This document shows, one piece after another, positions 34,689 to 47,908 of a DNA stretch of 64,000 nt. The stretch is from Cryptomeria japonica (lineage: Eukaryota > Streptophyta > Pinopsida > Cupressales > Cupressaceae). A model generated the notes under the pieces. That model was not told the origin of the DNA and made no database searches. It saw nothing but the letters and a program-made list of their open reading frames with translations. Position numbers and translations under genes: made by a program. The DNA lies in the NCBI RefSeq assembly GCF_030272615.1, contig NC_081408.1:61092114-61156113 (forward strand). Direction: 5' to 3'. Positions within the stretch are counted from its first letter, which is position 1; the number at the start of each line of letters is the position of its first letter.

Positions 34689-36620
34689 ATATGACCCCTA
34701 ACGACACAATTTGGTGTCTTAAGGGGTCCTATGGTGTTGTTACAAGTCATATGGTGTCTTGGGACACCATAGGACCCCTTAAGACACCAAATCAGGTAAT
34801 TAGGGGTCATATAGTGTCTTAAGGGGTCATATGGTGTCCCATGAACCCTTATGACCTCTTAGGACACCATATGACCCCTAATTAAACCATATTGGGTCGC
34901 TTTGGGTCATATTGTGTCCTAAGGGGTCCTGTGGTGTCCCAATACACCATATGACCCCTATGGACATCGTATGACCCCTAACAACACCATAGGACCCCTT
35001 AAGACACCAAATCATGTCGTTAGGGATCATATTGTGTCTTACGGGGTTGAAGGACACAATATGACCCGTAACAACATTATTTAGTGTCTTAAGGGGTCCT
35101 ATGGTGTTGTTAGGGGTCATATGGTGTCCCATGAACCCTTATGACCTCTTAGGACACCATATGACCCCTAACGACACCATATTGGGTCACTTTGGGTCAT
35201 ATTATAGGGGAAAGGGGTCACATTGTGTCCTAAGGGGTCTTGTGGTGTCCCAAGACACCATATGACCCCTATGGACACCATATGACCCCTAAGGACACCA
35301 TAGGACCCCTTAAGACACCAAATCATGTTGTTAGGGGTCATATTGTGTCTTACGGGGTCGTAGGACACAATATGACCCTTAACGACATGATTTAGTGTCT
35401 TAAGGGGTCCTATGGTGTCATTAGGAGTCATATGGTGTCCATAGGGGTCATATGGTGTCCCATGAACCCTTATGACCTCTTAGGACACCATATGACCCCT
35501 AATGACACCATATTGGGTCAATTTGGGTCATATTGTGTCCTAAGGGGTCATATTGTGTCCTAAGGGGTTGTATGGTGTCCCAAGACACCATATGACCCCT
35601 ATGGACACCGTATGACCCCTAACGACACCGTAAGACCCCTTAAGACACCAAATCATGTCGTTAGGGGTCATATTATGTCTTACAGGGTCGTAGGACACAA
35701 TATGACCCCTAATGACGTGATTTGGTGTCTTAAGGGGTCCTATGGTGTTGTTAGGGGTCATAGGGTGTCCATAGGGGTCATATGGTGTCCCATGAACCCT
35801 TATGACCTCTTAGGACACCATATGACCTCTAATGACACCATATTGGGTTGCTTTGGGTCATATTATAGGGAAAAGGGGTCATATTGTGTCCTAAGGGGTC
35901 CTGTGGTGTCCCAAGACACCATATGACCCCTATGGACACCATATGACCCCTAATGACACCATAGAACCCCTTAAGACACCAAATCATGTCGTTAGGGGTC
36001 ATATTGTGTCTTACAGGGTCATAGGACACAATATGACCCGTAACGACATGATTTAGTGTCTTAAGGGGTCCTATGGTGTCGTTAGGGGTAGTATGGTGTC
36101 CATAGGGGTCATGTGGTGTCCCATGAACTCTTATGACCTCTTAAGACACCATATGACCCCTAATGACACCATATTGGGTCGCTTTGGGTCATATTGTTTC
36201 CTAAGGGGTCCTATGGTGTCCCAAGACACTATATGACCCCTATGGACACCGTATGATCCCTAACGACACCATAAGACCCCTTAAGACACCAAATCATGTT
36301 GTTAGGGGTCATATTGTGTCTTATGGGGTTGTAGGACACAATATGACCCCTAACAACATTATTTGGTGTGTTAAGGGGTCCTATGGTGTCATTAGGGGTC
36401 ATATGGTGTCTATAGGGGTCATATGGTGTCCCATGAACCCTTATGACCTCTTCAAACACCATATGACCCCTAATGACACCATATTGGGTCGCTTTGGGTC
36501 ATATTGTGTCCTAAGGGGTCCTATGGTGTCCCAAGACACCATATGACCCCTATGGACACCCTATGACCCCTAACGACACCATATTGTGTCCTAAGGTGTC
36601 ATATTGTGTCTTACAAGGCA
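34689..36620. repeat. Higher-order satellite, about 330-bp unit of gacaccatatgacccct words
   Basis: Short words (gacaccatatgacccctaa and its complement) alternate. The landmark catgaacccttatgacctct recurs at 34840, 35130, 35461, 35791, 36122 and 36432, giving spacings of 290, 331, 330, 331 and 310 bp. Open frames on both strands here are by-products of the repeat. Confidence 0.85.
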
Positions 36621-36884
<264 letters not shown>

Positions 36885-37201
36885 AAATATGACTAATAAA
36901 ATCCAATATTCAATTTAATCGGATATCGGATTTCTGCAATGTGACAGTTTACTAAATAAATGGTGGCAATGAGAATTTTTTTGGGGACCACAAATTTTTG
37001 TACTAAAACTGGATATCATATAATATCCGATTTTTGTACAAAAAATTGAGAAAAAAAGGGTTTGTGGGCCATTTTGTAGATTCCAACAGCCCACAGCCTG
37101 CATATATTCTGTTTTCTATCAAGGATCACGGGTTTTTAGAAAGCTAGAGATAAATTTGTGCTTTTGGGAGATTCTTAAAGTGAAAACTTACATTGTCAAT
37201 C

Positions 37202-40127
37202 ATGAAGGAGCATGTGTGGAGGGAAATGGGGAGTAGTAGTTGTCGGAAGTCTAAATGGAAAAGAAAACTTTCAAATGACCAAATTGAAGTGTATAGAGAA
37301 AGAGATAGAGAATTTCTTAGGAGGAGAAGACAAGGTATGTTAAATATTACTAATGTTACCTCAACTGAAGAGGAAATTGAATTTGAAATTGTGCCACAAG
37401 TTATTGAAAATGAAAATGTAGATTTTGAAAGTGAAAATATTGAAAATTTTGAAAATGTTGAAAGTGATAATGAAAATGCTCAACATGTGGAAAATTTTGA
37501 CATAGGATGTGAAAATGTGGAAAAATTTAACGTTGAAGGTGGAATTTATCAACCAAGTGAACCATATGTAACACCTAATTACTTTAGAAATGAAGACCCT
37601 CTCATGGATGAAAGACAAATTCCAAATCCAAGACCTTAAAGAACCCCAAAATGGTTATTTGAAATCGATGAGAACATTATTGCAAATCTTGAAGGAAAGA
37701 GGTCAACAAGAACCATTCGGTTGTGGGCTACACAAATTTTCAACCAAAATTTTAGCAATAAGACATTGACCGAGCAATGCCAACTCTTTGTTCAATTGCT
37801 AAAGATGATAAAGCTGAGACCATTGCTAAACAAATTGAATATTCGTATGAACAAGAAGATGGAGAGAAATTCTATCATTGCAAAAATCTATTTGACGCTC
37901 TCAATTCTATTGGAAAGAATACCAAAGAAAGAGATAAGAGAGCCGCTCGAAGAGTGATCACAACCTCCTTAGTAAGCCATCAATTGAGGAAGGCTCGTCA
38001 AATGAGACAAACTTGTGTTGATTTTAACATAAATCGTAAAACTTTGGATAGAGCACTTGCACAAAGACAAAGACTTGACGATCCACTTCAACAAGATGCA
38101 TGGGCATTTGGTGGGAGGCTTCCACATATTGATAGAAAGTTGAATGACAATGTGAAGGAAGAGATTCAACAATTTTGGCACTCTAATTCTAGAGTGTCAC
38201 CCAATGTAAAGGACATTTTGAAATTAAGAATCGGCAACCGAGACCACACACTGCATCCCAAACATTTCTTGGAATCAAGCCAAACAATGTTGTACAAATT
38301 GTTTTGTGAATTACATCCAACTTTGCAAATATCACAAAGGGCCTTTGAATCTTTGAAACCATTTTATTGTGTTCCTCTTAAGATTCACAATACCTATTGT
38401 TACAAGTACCATGTGGAGTTTTCAATGTACCATGAACTTTTATGTCATATTCGTTCTATGATGCATACTAATGAGATCTTGCAGGAGTGTGGTGCAATGC
38501 TATTTTCGAGATCATAAAGAGACTTGCAAGATCTATTTTTTATGCCCTAGAGATGATGGCTACTATTTCTATAGAAATGATTGTTTGAATGAGAAGTGCT
38601 CAGAATGCGGTGGGTTGTCAAAGTTTGTTTCATGTTTTCATGAGGGCAGCGAACACGAGTTTGGAAATAGTTATGTTGAGAAAAAAAGATACGAGATAGT
38701 GAAGTATACTTTGAAGAGTGGAGGTGAAGGTTCTAGATGCGAATTAGTCTCAAGAGAAGTGAGTATTGCTGATTTTATTTTGGATTTTAAGGAAAATCTT
38801 TTCTACAAGTATGCAAGGCACACCCATAGGTCTTAGTGGTTGGATCAATAGTTCAGGATGTGTAAGAACTCTTTCCCGATTGGCACTATTGTATCAGTGG
38901 TTGATTTTGCAGAGAACTATACATTACAACAACAGAATGAGGTACAGTCTTAGTACTACAATTCAGTCCAGATTGCTATTTTTGTTCACATTACATATAG
39001 ACATGCTCTTGATAGTACAGAAGAGGACAGGAAGATAATCAGGGAGTATCATTTTTATATGAGTGATGATAGATCACACTCCTCCAAGTATGTGTAACAT
39101 TCTTTCGAGAATTTTTTTAAGTTCTTGCATGAGAAAGATATTGCAATTGACCGACATATAATATGGTCAGATAACTATACGGGTCAATTCAAGAATGTCC
39201 GTATGTTTTGTTGGCTGAGTAGAATGCATGTGGAGAGGCATAAACCTCATATTTGGTGTTTTTTTAGGCAGGGCATGGGGAGGGAGAGCATGATGGAGCA
39301 GGTGCATGTTTGAAGACAACTCTAGTTAAGGAGCAATTGAGGATTTTAGGTGCAAATTTCTCTGATGCACGTTATATTGTTGATTGGTGTAGTTCAACAT
39401 TGTCACATGGAGGTACTCTTGATTGAGCAGTGAGCAGATTCTTTTAGTTGGTTGAGGAGGGAACAATGGGAGATAGATTGGATTGTCAAACAATTAAAGA
39501 TTCTTCAAAAATGCATTCATTTCTCAGCTCAGATGCAAGTACATGGATCATTTGGACACGAGCATTGGCTTGTTTTTGTCAGAGTTGTGTTTGGTATGAT
39601 TGGGATCAGTGCGAGTCAAATGAGTGGGTTGATACGTGGGTTCCCCACTATCTAACTCCTTTATCTCAAACAATATCCTTGTCAAATGATGACATGGAAA
39701 GTTCACTTGAGTATGATCGTCTATCAGATCTTGTACAGCCAGGACATGTTTTTGCAGTTGTTGCACCACAAGGGAATGAAGAGAGATCAGAATATTGGTT
39801 GGCACGATGTGTACAGGAAAACAAAAGCTAATACAACTAGTGACAGATGATGACGGGTTCACATATCCTACAGGTTCAGTTGTTGTTGTGGGAACTTGGT
39901 TGCGAACATACATGATTATAAAGAATGGCATACTTGCATTTGAAGACTATGAGAGACACAAAACCATTATAATGTATTCACACCTTATTATAGCTACAAA
40001 TGTCAAGTTGTTGAAGCATCAACCAAAACCGAAGACCAAAGAGCTATGGACAGTGACTACTGCTGATCATGAAGCAATACTGGATACTCTTAAACAAAGA
40101 GATGACCCTTCAGGCACACTTGAGTAG
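37202..40127 (+). pseudogene. Transposase-like gene with possible D-D-D core, decayed
   Basis: About 950 codons in changing frames. The N-terminus is basic (KSKWKRKLSNDQIEVYRERDREF), followed by an Asn/Glu-rich stretch. A central domain (37777-38515: FGGRLPHIDRKLND, SRVSPNVKDILKLRIGNRD, FESLKPFYCVPL) leads into a Cys-rich part (CKIYFLCP...DCLNEKCSECGG, 38528-38610). Then come VVDFAENY (38897), WSDNYTGQFKN (about 39166) and GEHDGAGA (about 39280, shifted frame), which together look like a D-D-D metal-binding core. The C-terminus has FAVVAPQGNEERSEYWLARCV, then VTDDDGFTYPTGSVVVVGTW. Frameshifts fall near 37770, 38470, 39280 and 39815, with stops between. It resembles transposases of poorly described eukaryotic DNA transposons (Sola-like is possible); family not assigned. 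Confidence 0.6.
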
Positions 40128-41201
40128 TAGGTCTTTAATGGTGCCTTATTTTGTTTATCATGCATTTCATTTCAAACAATGATCATTAAACCTTAATGAT
40201 CAAGTTTGTTATGTGTATATTAAGGATGTGTTGAAAATGCAGGTCTATTGATGAATGTTTTTTTTTGGCAACATGGTTTTTGCATGCACATAGCGGGTAT
40301 GTACATGATATAATCGGAAGGGACGTATTTTTGCAACACGACTTATTATCATGCATTTGATGAGCTTTATAATTTTTGTTATTAGAGAACACTATCTAAC
40401 AATTTTTCATGATATAATTATTGCAAAACCTTTATGCTCATGCAGCCTATCTTTATTGATGATATACAATAGTACATCACATTATAATTTTTGATGATAT
40501 ACAGGTTCATGGTAGATCATTCACCGTTGACAAGACCCTCTCTTGGTGATGGTACATATTCTTTTGTGCATTAATAAGATAAAATTTTGTGCATAAACAT
40601 TAAGTCAAGTGAATGTATTGCTATTTAGAAATGACCATATCTACCATCATCTTCAACCATGTAGAGAAATGCAGTGAGAAGGGCTTTAATCAACATGCGT
40701 CTTTCTTCAAAGTTATGCTTGTATACTTTACAGAGAAACTGATAAGTTTCATAATTATACAATTTTGTGCATCTTAAAAATGTTTGAAATGATCTATTTA
40801 TAATTTGGCAAGCTAATTTGTATTGGTCTTCATTTATATACAAGCATTGCTGTACGCAAGCTTTTCTCTTAGGACATGAGGATGTCTGATGCAAATGAAG
40901 TGGGATGTTGAATTTGTATATGGATGTGAATTGATGTAACATTGTTATGATGATATACAATGTCCATGAGAAAATTATGTGTATACAATACATGGAAATA
41001 TTCATGATCATTATGTGTCTATAGTGTAATGCTTGGAAATATTGATGATATACAATGTCCATGAAAAAAAAAATCATGTTTGCATATCCCTTCATGGATG
41101 TCACATGCAAGTGTAATGGTAATTATGTGTATACAATACATGGAAATATTCATGATCATTAAGTGTCTACAGTGTAATGCTTGTTTATATATAATTTTAG
41201 T
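40128..41201. other. Spacer with short direct repeats
   Basis: A 60-bp segment (aattatgtgtatacaatacatgg...) at 40973 recurs at 41121, and gatgatatacaatgtccatga at 40949 recurs at about 41044. A 161-codon minus-strand open frame (40625-41110) runs through these repeats. Its last 60 residues (QIINRSFQTF...LYMVEDDGRYGHF) lie outside them but resemble nothing I know. Confidence 0.4.
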
Positions 41202-43795
41202 GCTCAAGGGACGACGTCGGTAGGGTATGACCCCAAGTGTTCGATTGAGTGGGGGGGCAATATAGGAGCATGTGTAGGGTAATAATGCCTAAATGGACAT
41301 GTCGGAGCCGATGGTTCATCATTGCGATGAGCAGAATGAGAAATCAGCCATGCGACAACATTCCATTGAGTGAGACTGATGATTTTTTCTCCAATTGAAA
41401 AATTGCTGCCCTAATAAAACCATAGGGCAATTTGAAAAACTGAGATAGGTTTTTGTAGGGACCCCTCTCGTGGCCTCATAGGTTCAAAAAAATCATTCAC
41501 AGGTGCCATGGATTCTGAGTTAGGGTCCACCAAAGTTTGACAATTTTGAGCACTTAGGGCGCTCAAGGGACGATGTCAGTAGGGTATAACCCCGAGCGTT
41601 CGATCGAGTGGGGGGCAAAATACGAGTATGCATAGGGTAATAATGCCTAAGTGGACATGTCAGGGCTGATGGTTCATCATCGCGATAAGCAGAATGAGAA
41701 ATTGGCCATGTGACAACATTCCATTGAGTGAGACTGACGATTTTTTTGCCAACAAAAAAATTGCTGCCCTAATAAAACCGTAGGGCAAATTAAAAAACTA
41801 TGATAGGCTTTTGTAGGGACCCCTCTCATGGACTTGTAGGTTCAAATGGATCATTTGTAGGTGCCACAAATTTTGAGTTAGGGCCTATCAAAGTTTGATA
41901 ATTTTGAGCACTTGGGGTGCTCAAGGGACGACTCTGGTAGGGTATGATCCCGAGCGTTCGATCGAGTGGGGAGAAAAAATAGGAGCATGCATAGGGTAAT
42001 AATTCCTAACTAGACATGTCAGATCCCACGATTCATCATCGCGATGAGAAGAACGAGAAATCGGCCATGCAACAACATTCCATTAAGTGAGACTGACGAT
42101 TTTTTTGCCAACCAAAAAATTGCTACCCTAATAAAACTGTAGGGCAACTAAAAAACTGCGATAGGCTTTTGTAGGGACCCCTCTCATGGCCCCGTAGGTT
42201 CAAACAGATCGTTAACAGGTGCCATGGATTCCGAGTTAGGGCCCGTCAAATTTTGACAATTTTGAGCACTTAGGGCGCTCAAGGGATGACATTGGTAGGG
42301 TATGACCCTGAGCGTTCGATTGAGTGGGAGGGGAAAAATAGGAGCATGAGTAGGGTAATAATGCCTAACTGGACATGTTGGAGCCAACGGTTCGTCATCA
42401 CAACGAGCATAACGAGAAATTGGCCATGCGACAACATTCCATTGAGTGAGACTGACTATTTTTTTGCCAACCGAAAAATTGCTGCCCTAATAAAACCGTA
42501 GGGAAAATTGGAAAACCGAGATAGGCTTTTGTAGGGACCCCTCTCATGGCCTCGTAGGTTCAAACAGATCATTTGTAGGTGCCACAAATTTTGAGTTAGG
42601 GCCCATCAAAGTTTGACAATTTTGAGCACGTAAGGCACTCAAGGGATGATGCCGGTAGGGTATGACCTCGAGCACTCGATTGAGTGGGGGGGGAAAATAG
42701 GAGCATGCGTAGGTAATAATTCCTAACTAGACATGTTGGAGCCGACGGTTTCTCATTGCAATGAGCAGAACAAGAAATCGACCACGCGACAACATTCAAT
42801 TGAGTGAGACTGACGATTTTTTTGCCAACCGAAAAATTGCTGCCCTAATAAAACCGTAGGGCAACTTGAAAAATCAAGATAGGCTTTTGTAGGGACCCCT
42901 CTCATGGCCCTGTAGGTTCAAATGGATCATTTGTAGGTGCCACAGATTCTGAGTTAGGGCCCATCAAAGTTTGACAATTTTGAGCACTTAGGGCGCTCAA
43001 GGGATGACGTCGGTAGGGTATGACCCCGAGCGTTCGATCGAGTCGGGGGGAAAAATAGGAGCATGCATAGGGTAATAATGCCTAACTAGACATGTTGGAG
43101 CCGATGGTTCGTCATCGTAATGAGAAGAATGAGAAATCGGCCACACGACAACATTCCATTGAGTGAGACTGATGATTTTTTCACCATCCAAAAAATTGCT
43201 TCCCTAATAAAACCGTAGGTTAACTTGAAAAACCGAGATAGGATTTTGTAGGGACCCCTCTCGTGGCCCCATAGGTTCAAACAGATCATTCACAGGTGCC
43301 ATGGATTCTGAGTTAGGGCTCGTCAAAGTTTGACAATTTTGAGCACTTAGGGCGCTCAAGGGACGACGCCGGTAGGGTATGATCCCTAGCATTCGATCGA
43401 GTGGGGGGGGGGAATAGGAGCATGCTTAGGGTAATAATGCCTAACTGGACATGTCAGAGCCAATGGTTCATCATCGCGATGAGCAGAACGAGAAATCAGC
43501 CACGTGACAACATTCCATTGAGTGAGACTGATGATTTTTTCACCAATCGAAAAATTGCTTCCCTAATAAAACGGTAGGGCAAATTGAAAAATCGAGATAG
43601 GATTTTGTAGGGACCCCTCTGGTGGCTCTGTAGGTTCAAACGGATCGTTCGGAGGTGCCACAAATTCTGAGTTAGGGCCCATCAAAGTTTGACAATTTTG
43701 AGCACTTAGGGCGCTCAAGGGACGATGCCGGTAGGGTATGACCCCGAGCGTTCAATTGAGTGGGGGGGAAAAATAGGAGCATGTGTAGGGTATTG
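41202..43795. repeat. 358-bp satellite, about 7.2 tandem copies
   Basis: The landmark gctcaaggga occurs at 41202, 41561, 41919, 42277, 42637, 42995, 43354 and 43713, a period of 358-360 bp. Each unit holds gttcgatcgagtgggg, ggagcatgcgtagggtaat, acaacattccattgagtgag and tttgtagggacccctctc. Copies differ by scattered, mostly transition, changes. Small open frames on both strands repeat with the unit and are not genes. Confidence 0.92.
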
Positions 43796-43960
43796 TTCAT
43801 TAAATGAATTGTATTGTTCATTGAATGAATTGTATTGTTCATTGAATGAATTGTATTGTTCATTGAATGAATTGTATTGTATTGTTGATTAAATGAACTA
43901 TATTGTTCATTAAATTAATTGTATTGTATTGTTCATTAAATGAATTATATTGTTCATTAT
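43796..43960. repeat. 21-bp minisatellite at the satellite edge
   Basis: Units of ttcattgaatgaattgtattg follow the broken eighth satellite copy. Each unit contains the short palindrome ttcatt(g/a)aatgaa. Confidence 0.85.
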
Positions 43961-44277
43961 AAAAACTACACTTACAATGAAATGAAATGAATTGTATTAT
44001 TCATTAAATAGCCATTATTAACCATTGTTAATTATTGGAATGAAGATTAAAGATTTCCATGATAACACCACACACAGATGAGCAACAATTTATATGATCG
44101 AATATCAACTTCTGTATATATAAAAATGTCAAATGATTACAAATGTATGTCCATACACAAATATGGCATAAATGCCAACTGAAACAAAATGTATATCTAA
44201 ATACGTGAATGTATGTCCATATACAAAATATACATGCCAAATAGACATGTAAGCTTCCCAAAACTATCTATAACATC

Positions 44278-46200
44278 CTAAGTTGATGATGGATCATCAA
44301 AATTGATCCTCTTCACCGCACTGTTTGGCTCTGAAGGATCCTGCACAAGAAAAACAAACCACGATTAATATTAGTTATATTATATAATTCACATTTGAAA
44401 AATTAACATAAAAATGAACTATAATTGAACTATTCATGTTTACCTCATCTCCACGTTTTCTCTTCAGCTTTGCAGGACTCTTGATGTATGTCTTCGGTAG
44501 AGGAGGTATGTTTTGAATATTTTCATACACAACCTACATATGTTCAGAAACATGACATTGATAAAAGTTAGCATATAATTGTCATTGATAATAACAAATT
44601 ATATCTACTAATCAAAAAATAAAATAAACACACATCTACTAGAGGCATCCCTTCTTCTTCTTCGGGTATACTGGGTGTAGTCATCAAGGATGTGAAGCCA
44701 AGAATTCTCTGTATATATACACAACAAGTATATGAAACTATCAATCTATGTCTAGACATGTATAATCACTATAAGTTATTTAAACTATTCATTCAATCAT
44801 ATTTGCATTCAATTACCTTTCCCTTGTCTCCAACTACACTACCAGATCCTAAATCACACTACCTCGCACTCGTGTTGCTTGTGCCCTACAAGAGTAAAAT
44901 AAGATATACATGCAAGTTACTACATAATCTAATTAATACCAATATAAATGATGAGCATGTATGTACAATAAAATACAAATGACTAGGTGCAATAATATAT
45001 GTACCGTCAAGCTATCAAGGCCAAATGAAATGGCCGACAAGGTGCCCTCCTGAATCTATCTCAACTCATCCTCAGTCATAAATTGTTAAATAGACCATGT
45101 AAATCAAAATTAGTACTTAATATTATCTAATTTATAAATATTTAATTAAAATATAACATGAACTGTGAAAACACAAATCTTACCAATACATCATCAATGT
45201 ATGATGACGGTGCCTCCTTGCCTCTAGCATGTGAGGGCTCCCTAGGGTATCCTCCAGTCTATGTAATAACATCTGGTGCATCATGCATCTCATTCACCTC
45301 ATAATCTACACTGTCCACATGAGGATCAACGGGTTGTCCAAGTGGACCCAAGCATACGTGCCCACACATGACACAACTATGGGGCACGCATATGTGTGGA
45401 GCCGAGGATGACATGTCACTGGCATCAGATGCACCGCTACCATCAAGAGTAGGTTGAGCTACTGATGCAACCTGAGAAACCAAAAGGCTACTCAAAGAGT
45501 GAATAGCCGATATGGTCCATGAAGCCGCCTCACAAATGATATCAGGATGCTAAACTATAGGTGGGGGATCAATAGGAGGAGGGGGGACATATGGGCCCTG
45601 GACTACTTTGACTGCCCTAGGTCTGTTTTGGGGCATACCTAAACCTACACCCTGGAAAGGTTGGATGTCAAAGTAGTTCGCATGTTTGTGTAAAACAAAC
45701 TCAACATACAATTTTTTTATGAAATAGAAGGGGATATCAAGATTGTTGTTGGGTGGTTTGTCGAAAACCATCCACCAATGATCCCAAAAGTTTTTCACAA
45801 TCCCATCATTTGTGCACCATTTGATAGAAAGTTTTGATTTTTTGGGATCTACGGGCTGACTAGTATGGGGATTGACAAACAATGAGGCGATTTCGGCTTT
45901 GGATATCTCAAGATCCTTGATATCCTTATACGACAAGCCATCTGCATATTTTTCCTTCATAGAATATCACCACAAAAGGGCGACATCGTGCTCCTCAATC
46001 ATGGTTTCCATACTTTTTATGATCGACATGAGAGGATCAAACAATGGGTTTAGACTAGGGATCCTACGATATACTTCTGCAATCCCCCTCAATTCATTCA
46101 AATTATATGCAATCAAATCTTGAATTGAGGGGGGGTTTGGCAAATGAGGGTTTGGTTGTTGCAGTTGTGTTTGGTCAGTGTTTTCATTGTTATCCCCCAT
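44278..46200 (-). pseudogene. Six-exon gene of unknown function, transposon-associated
   Basis: Minus-strand exons 46200-45184, 45070-45005, 44885-44817, 44708-44634, 44533-44444 and 44340-44278 join with GT-AG introns, all in phase 0, and end in a TAG. The first exon encodes MGDNNENTDQTQLQQPNPHL, a region with KNFWDHWWMVFDKPPNN and a proline run (GPYVPPPPIDPP). The last exons carry an acidic patch (PSIPEEEEG) and a basic nuclear-localisation-like stretch (SPAKLKRKRGDE). Five in-frame stops interrupt it, all compatible with CAG or CGA ancestors. I do not recognise the family. Position and decay suggest an accessory gene of the same element as the transposase at 37.2-40.1 kb (inference). Confidence 0.55.
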
Positions 46201-46520
46201 TTTTAACCTAATTGAATGTAAACAATTAAATTTAGTTAACAAATTTAAACAATTAGGTATTTGATTTAAAAAAACCTAGTTTTCATGAAAAAAACCATAT
46301 TTTCAATGAAAAATCAAATAAACATTAATAAAAAATACAAAAAATGAATGAAAATGATTCAAAATGATAAAATTCTTACCTCTAAATCTATTTTTAGCAA
46401 TTTTTTGTCAAAACACCGGATATCGAATGGAGTGGACATCAGAATTTGATGAATTCACGCGGCCTATGAGTTAAAAATAACTCACGGGACTGTCACTGTT
46501 GAAATATAAAAGTCTCAGAA

Positions 46521-46538
46521 AATCGGATATCCGATTTC
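46521..46538. other. Palindromic aatcggatatccgatttc motif
   Basis: Closely related to gaaatccaatatctgatt at 34491-34508 and to the complement of aatcggatatcggatttc at 36917-36934. It might be a subterminal transposase site. Confidence 0.4.
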
Positions 46539-46554
46539 TATACTTAAATTATTT

Positions 46555-46775
46555 TTAAATAACATATATAATATAATAATATATTATATAATACGTATTG
46601 TATTATATTATATATATATATTATAATATATAATATAATATAATATAATATTATATATAATATAATATAAAATAGTATAATATTGTATTATATAAAATAT
46701 TATTATAATATAATATAATAATATATTATATTATATAATACGTATTATATAATATATATAATAATAATGTACTAA
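46555..46775. repeat. AT-only low-complexity tract
   Basis: About 220 bp of nearly pure TA/ATA repeats with two atacgtat palindromes (about 46592 and 46740). Confidence 0.9.
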
Positions 46776-47360
46776 AAATATGTGTCCAAGAATCGTGTGT
46801 GTGTGCAAGATCCTAAGGATGAAAGTAAACAACCTAGAAAAACCCTAAAGAGTAAACCCTAATTGCTTATTGAGAAAAGTAAATGCTTTAAATCCACAAT
46901 GCAAAGTGATCTAAAGAATGAATGTGAATCAAAATGAAGCTTATGCAAAGACATGAAAACAACATGAAACCATACCCAACCCCAAGGGAGAGATACAAGA
47001 CAATCGTCAGTTAGTGATCTCCTATTGTTCTTCTACATCTTCAAAGCCCCCAATTGATAAAATGATGCTTGATGAATTTATGATAGATGAATGTTGAATG
47101 TTGTTGAAGACTTCAATGATGTACTCTTTTGCTGCAAAGAAGGCTCTAATACTCCAAAAACTTGCTCTTAGATTATTAGAAGAAGACTCCTTCAAATGAA
47201 GAAATAGAGCTCTTAAGTATGAAACCCTGGATCTTAATTTCATGTTTAGGCCGACCTAGGATTTGAATTTCCCGTTGATATTTTGGGGTTAAGCATTATT
47301 ATATCATAGGATTGTGCTCCCAAATTTTTTTGGAAAAATCCATGAACCATGTGCATTCCC
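46776..47360. other. Spacer, no gene seen
   Basis: A minus-strand open frame of 73 codons (47022-47243) has no recognised features. Sequence continues on the far side of the Copia insertion at 52571. Confidence 0.4.
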
Positions 47361-47538
47361 TATTATGAAAGTAATTTGGTAAAAATGATTGTTGTATTTA
47401 AGAATGATCATTAAGATCATTATAAAGAATTACAAAGAATCTCAAGATAGAAAGATTCTAATAAGAAACTAAAATTACAATATCTTACAATATATTAAAT
47501 TATTGAGCATTAATTACTTAGGAAAATATAATATTATA
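47361..47538 (-). repeat. 3' LTR of the minus-strand Copia element
   Basis: 178 bp matching 52396-52570. Preceded on the minus strand by the polypurine tract aagagaggg at about 47541-47549. Confidence 0.8.
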
Positions 47539-47908
47539 ACCCTCTCTTAATTCTCAATCTATCAACTACACCAATAGAACCCCTAAATTTTACAAACTTA
47601 TTTGGATTGAGGGGCTTGGTGAGAATATCGGCTTGCTGCTCCACTATAGGAACATACAACAATTGAATGGATCCATCTTCAACCAACTAGAAAATGTAAT
47701 GACAATGAAGCTCTACATATTTTGTTCTTTCATGGAAGACTATATTCTTGGCAAGTGTGAGAACTCCCTCATTGTCAGAGAACAAGGGACTCAGACCTAC
47801 TTGAGATATTTGCATATCCGCAAGCATCTAGTGAAACCAAACTACCTCACCAGCTGCCTTAACTACTCCCTGATATTTTGCTTCTATCGAGGAGAGAGCC
47901 ACTACTTG

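Noticed and set aside
34689-36620. CRISPR-like array of regular repeats
   Set aside because: Repeats occur in both orientations, there are no unique spacers of constant length, and the genome is plant nuclear.
40625-41207. 161-codon minus-strand frame as a gene
   Set aside because: Its first half is translated direct repeats. No family or splice context supports it, though the last 60 residues could be an exon.
41202-43863. Series of 60-75 codon frames on both strands
   Set aside because: They recur with the 358-bp satellite period and contain shifting starts and ends.
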